A stretch of DNA of 64,000 bases from Pseudomonas sp. MRSN 12121 (GTDB lineage Bacteria; Pseudomonadota; Gammaproteobacteria; Pseudomonadales; Pseudomonadaceae), in the NCBI RefSeq assembly GCF_000931465.1, contig NZ_CP010892.1, positions 5,727,388 to 5,791,387 of the forward strand, written 5' to 3'. The notes beneath the pieces were generated by a model. It made no database searches and had not been told where the DNA came from. It was given only the letters and a program-made list of their open reading frames with translations. Positions 61,678 to 64,000 of this stretch are shown piece by piece (positions within the stretch are counted from its first letter, which is position 1; each line of letters begins with the position of its first letter). The translations under genes were made by a program, and so were the position numbers.

Positions 61678-61908
61678 ATGACATTCGCTCGTTACTACCA
61701 CGCCGGTTGCGCCGTCTGCGTCGAAACGGAACAGACCCTGCTGGACTTGCTGGACCCGCAACTGAAAGTGGAAATCGTCCACCTCGGCCAGGCGCCGGGT
61801 CGGATCGCCGAAGCCGAGGCGGCCGGCGTGCAGTCGGTGCCGGCCCTGGTGGCCGATGGCAAGGTCCTGCACCTGAACTTCGGTGCGTCCCTGGCCGATC
61901 TCAAGTAA
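61678..61908 (+). CDS. Small thioredoxin-like protein (CxxC)
   Basis: The 76-residue protein has YYHAGCAVCVETEQTLLDLL with redox Cys11 and Cys14, and GVQSVPALVADGKVLHLNFG with the cis-proline typical of thioredoxin folds. It is about the size of glutaredoxin-like or TM0996-type proteins. It probably acts as a small dithiol reductant in the cytoplasm. It lies divergent from the MarR/MOSC operon, behind the GTATCGGAT boxes, and is followed by the DUF2024 gene after 69 bp. Confidence 0.85.
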   Translation: MTFARYYHAGCAVCVETEQTLLDLLDPQLKVEIVHLGQAPGRIAEAEAAGVQSVPALVADGKVLHLNFGASLADLK

Positions 61909-61922
61909 CCGGCCCGCCCATT

Positions 61923-61949
61923 CGCCAGCGCCTCGACACAGCGCTGGCG
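61923..61949 (+). repeat. Stem-loop between the thioredoxin-like and DUF2024 genes
   Basis: CGCCAGCGC at 61923-61931 pairs perfectly with 61941-61949 (9-nt loop). Downstream is pyrimidine-rich without a T-run, so partial termination or mRNA processing is possible. Confidence 0.5.
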
Positions 61950-61977
61950 CCCCTCCTTTGCCGATGGATGAAACGCC

Positions 61978-62247
61978 ATGAACGTAAAAGTCTTCGATAC
62001 CCATGTACGCACCACCGCGGGTCATTACCTGCACTTCGACGTATTGACCCAGACCGACGACGCCGACCTCGCGCGCCAGTACGCCTTCGCCTGGCTGGGC
62101 AGCCTGGGCATCCAGCAAGGCGATATCTCGCAGAACGAATGCCGCTTCTGCCACAGCCGGATCGGCGATCCGCTGGTCATGCAGGACATCGCCCGCCAGG
62201 GTTATTTCATCCTGCCCCTGCAGGGCTTCGAGACCACGTCGAGGTGA
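61978..62247 (+). CDS. DUF2024 family protein
   Basis: The 89-residue protein has MNVKVFDTHVRTTAGHYLHF, ARQYAFAWLGSLGIQQGDIS and the cysteine pair ECRFCHSRIG, followed by MQDIARQGYFILPLQGF. This is the DUF2024 family of unknown function, which in several Pseudomonas genomes is adjacent to thioredoxin-like genes. The Cys-x2-Cys is compatible with metal or redox chemistry. It is 3 nt ahead of rof and probably co-transcribed. Confidence 0.85.
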   Translation: MNVKVFDTHVRTTAGHYLHFDVLTQTDDADLARQYAFAWLGSLGIQQGDISQNECRFCHSRIGDPLVMQDIARQGYFILPLQGFETTSR

Positions 62248-62250
62248 CCG

Positions 62251-62529
62251 ATGAACGCCTATCGCCCCCTGCACTGCGACCTGCACGACTACCTGGAAAT
62301 CGCCTGTATGCATGGCTATCGGCTGTGGGTGGAACGGACCGACGGCCGCGGCTTCGAGGCCGTCGCCAAGACCACCCGCACCCGCGCCGGCGGCGAGGAA
62401 TTCCTCTGCCTGGAAAGCGCCGAAGGTTCGCTGGAAATACGCCTGGACCAGTTGCAGGCCATTACCCCGCAGGACGCCAACCGCAGCTTCGGACGCATCC
62501 TGTTGAACGCGCCGGCTTGCCCGACCTGA
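62251..62529 (+). CDS. rof: Rho-binding antiterminator (Rof/YaeO-like)
   Basis: Rof binds Rho and inhibits Rho-dependent termination. The 92-residue protein has YRPLHCDLHDYLEIACMHGY, which follows the E. coli Rof N-terminus (conserved Cys, Asp and LE-AC), and the Sm-fold strands ECLESAEGSL-type FLCLESAEGSLEIRLDQLQA. Its presence in a redox/stress gene group suggests that the operon could affect termination under stress, but this is inference. A terminator for the convergent fsr gene lies 25 bp after the stop. Confidence 0.85.
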   Translation: MNAYRPLHCDLHDYLEIACMHGYRLWVERTDGRGFEAVAKTTRTRAGGEEFLCLESAEGSLEIRLDQLQAITPQDANRSFGRILLNAPACPT

Positions 62530-62553
62530 CATGCCGGGTACTGGGCTAGGGGC

Positions 62554-62583
62554 AAAAAAAAGCGCCGACATCACGGTCGGCGC
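62554..62583 (-). terminator. Intrinsic terminator of the MFS gene (minus strand)
   Basis: GCGCCGAC (62562-62569) and GTCGGCGC (62576-62583) form the stem; eight A at 62554-62561 give a T-run on the minus strand, 21 bp after the fsr stop. Confidence 0.93.
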
Positions 62584-62604
62584 CCTTGTCCAGCGTCAGG
62601 TCGG

Positions 62605-63822
62605 TCAGGCCTTGCGGGTGCGCGGCAGGAAGATCGCCAGCAGGCCGAACAGCGGCAGGAACGAGCACAGGAAGTACACGTACTCGATGCCGTGGATATC
62701 GGCCAGATGGCCCAGCAGCGCCGCGCCGATGCCACCGAAACCGAACATCAGGCCGAAGAAGATCCCGGCGATCATGCCGACATTGCCCGGCACCAGTTCC
62801 TGGGCGTAGACCACGATGGCCGAGAACGCCGACGCCAGGATGAAGCCGATCACCACGCTGAGCACGCTGGTCCAGAACAGGTCGACGTGGGGCAGCAGCA
62901 GGGTGAACGGCGCCACGCCGAGGATCGAGAACCAGATCACCGCCTTGCGCCCGATCTTGTCGCCGATCGGCCCGCCGAAGAAGGTCCCGGCCGCCACCGC
63001 GCCGAGGAAGAGGAACAGGTGCAACTGCGAGCTGGCCACCGACAGGTCGAACTTCTCGATCAGGTAGAAGGTGAAGTAGCTGGTGAGGCTGGCCATGTAG
63101 AAATACTTGGAGAACACCAGCAGCCCCAGCACCACCAGGGCGCTGAGCACCCGCCCCCGGGACAGCCCGTGGGTCGCCGCCTGCCCCTGCTTGAGCTTGA
63201 ACAGCTTGAGGTGGCTGGCGTACCAGCGGCTGATGGCGTAGAGCAGCACCAGGGCGAAGACCGCGAACAGGCCCATCCACGCCACGTTGCCCTGGCCAAA
63301 GGGAACGATGATGGCCGCCGCCAACAGTGGACCGAAAGCGGTGCCGGCATTGCCGCCGACCTGGAAGCTCGATTGCGCCAGGCCGTAACGCCCGCCGGAG
63401 GCCAGCCGTGCCACGCGCGAGGCTTCCGGGTGGAAGGTCGAGGAACCGACGCCGATCAGCCCCGCCGCCAGCAGGATCAGGGCGAAGCTGCCGACCTGGG
63501 ACATCATCAGGATGCCGACCAGGGTACAGATCATGCCCAGCGGCAGCAGGTACGGCTTGGGATGACGATCGGTGTAATAGCCGACCCACGGCTGCAACAG
63601 CGAGGCGGTGAGCTGGAAGGTCAGGGTGATCAGGCCAACCTGGGTGAAGCTCAAGCCATAGTTGCTCTTGAGCATCGGATAGATCGCCGGCAGCACCGCC
63701 TGGATCAGGTCGTTGATCAAATGCGCCAGCGCCACCGCGCCGATGATGCGCAGTACCAGGGGGCTGCTTTGGGGAGGCGCGGGGGTCGCCACGGAGGCGT
63801 TCTGGACGTTGCTGATAGCCAT
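62605..63822 (-). CDS. fsr: Fosmidomycin-resistance-type MFS transporter
   Basis: The 405-residue inner-membrane protein has 12 helices and the Fsr-type sequence: VALAHLINDLIQAVLPAIYP near 30, YTDRHPKPYLLPLGM, GSSTFHPEASRVARLASGGR near 120 and GPIGDKIGRKAV near 255. Fsr proteins export fosmidomycin, an inhibitor of the MEP pathway (IspC), and possibly other compounds. The gene is single, with its own terminator, and convergent with rof. The actual substrate in this strain is not known. Confidence 0.88.
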   Translation of the reverse strand: MAISNVQNASVATPAPPQSSPLVLRIIGAVALAHLINDLIQAVLPAIYPMLKSNYGLSFTQVGLITLTFQLTASLLQPWVGYYTDRHPKPYLLPLGMICTLVGILMMSQVGSFALILLAAGLIGVGSSTFHPEASRVARLASGGRYGLAQSSFQVGGNAGTAFGPLLAAAIIVPFGQGNVAWMGLFAVFALVLLYAISRWYASHLKLFKLKQGQAATHGLSRGRVLSALVVLGLLVFSKYFYMASLTSYFTFYLIEKFDLSVASSQLHLFLFLGAVAAGTFFGGPIGDKIGRKAVIWFSILGVAPFTLLLPHVDLFWTSVLSVVIGFILASAFSAIVVYAQELVPGNVGMIAGIFFGLMFGFGGIGAALLGHLADIHGIEYVYFLCSFLPLFGLLAIFLPRTRKA

Positions 63823-63975
63823 GAAAAATTTCCGTACAGCAGGTGGGTGCGCAGTTGCAGGGCGACCAATGTGCCACTTTTTCCTGCGCCGAGGCTATCC
63901 CCTTAGCTTGCTAACGACCTCGCCAGGCCGACTATCGAACGCTTTCGCTTGCGCCTCCCGGGGCAGGCGCCGCCT

Positions 63976-64000
63976 TCACTCGGCGATCACCGCCTCGGGA
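63976..64000 (-). CDS. Possible 3' end of a minus-strand gene cut by the window edge
   Basis: The last 25 bases read on the minus strand as ...EAVIAE followed by TGA. The C-terminal-like ending and the clean 150-bp gap before fsr suggest the end of the next gene, but 7 codons are too few for identification. Confidence 0.25.

Overview
This is a chromosomal window from a high-GC gammaproteobacterium, almost certainly a Pseudomonas of the P. fluorescens group (P. protegens/P. chlororaphis-like). Evidence: GC-rich codon use, Pseudomonas-type REP repeats, and a core gene order that matches what I remember of P. aeruginosa PA4640-PA4673 (mqo, hpt, upp, uraA, hemH, photolyase, pagL, murI, moeB, prmC, prfA, hemA, lolB, ispE, prs, rplY, pth, ychF). 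No prophage, insertion sequence, CRISPR array or rRNA was seen. One tRNA gene (Gln, UUG) is present. REGION 1 (1-15.4 kb) holds mixed core and accessory functions: a truncated acyl-CoA ligase, an MFS transporter divergent from its likely AraC-type regulator, a putative glycosyltransferase-like protein, a LysE-family exporter broken by one extra G in a 7-G run, a D-2-hydroxyacid dehydrogenase, rsmC, a yybP-ykoY manganese riboswitch in front of a TMEM165/GDT1-type exporter, an M48 lipoprotein peptidase, a dCache chemoreceptor with a candidate sigma-28 promoter, an SRAP-domain protein with substituted active-site residues, a PlsC-like acyltransferase, yajG and several small proteins. REGION 2 (15.4-23.8 kb) has mqo behind a 733-bp leader, the hpt-wbuC operon, upp-uraA, a perfect REP palindrome and an SDR epimerase-hemH operon. 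REGION 3 (23.8-29.6 kb) looks like a light/UV-response block: renalase, then a ybgA-like gene, a MerR regulator of the LitR/CarH type without B12-binding residues, and a photolyase. It is preceded by an array of four TGTACA boxes arranged as two pairs, each with 18-bp spacing, around a sigma-70-like promoter; a degenerate pair with the same spacing lies between renalase and the SDR-hemH operon. REGION 4 (29.6-41.6 kb) is core: murI-moeB-prmC-prfA-hemA in one overlapping minus-strand operon, then on the plus strand a TPR lipoprotein, lolB, ispE, tRNA-Gln, prs, rplY, pth and ychF. The last third of ispE has strikingly atypical codon use and contains a promoter candidate for tRNA-prs. REGION 5 (41.9-44.2 kb) is an MFS/LysR pair of lower GC, possibly acquired. 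REGION 6 (44.3-60.3 kb) is the most interesting block: an EvgA/BvgA-type response regulator, a 1195-residue BvgS/EvgS-type phosphorelay kinase, a GbpA-like AA10 lytic polysaccharide monooxygenase, a cytochrome b561, and a complete type II secretion operon (gspC to gspM) without a prepilin peptidase. Together they look like a sensor-controlled chitin-attack and secretion module with a possible redox partner for the copper enzyme. REGION 7 (60.3-64 kb) holds MOSC and MarR genes (the MarR has a four-cysteine tail) divergent from a thioredoxin-like protein, a DUF2024 protein and a Rof-type Rho inhibitor, then a fosmidomycin-resistance-type MFS transporter.
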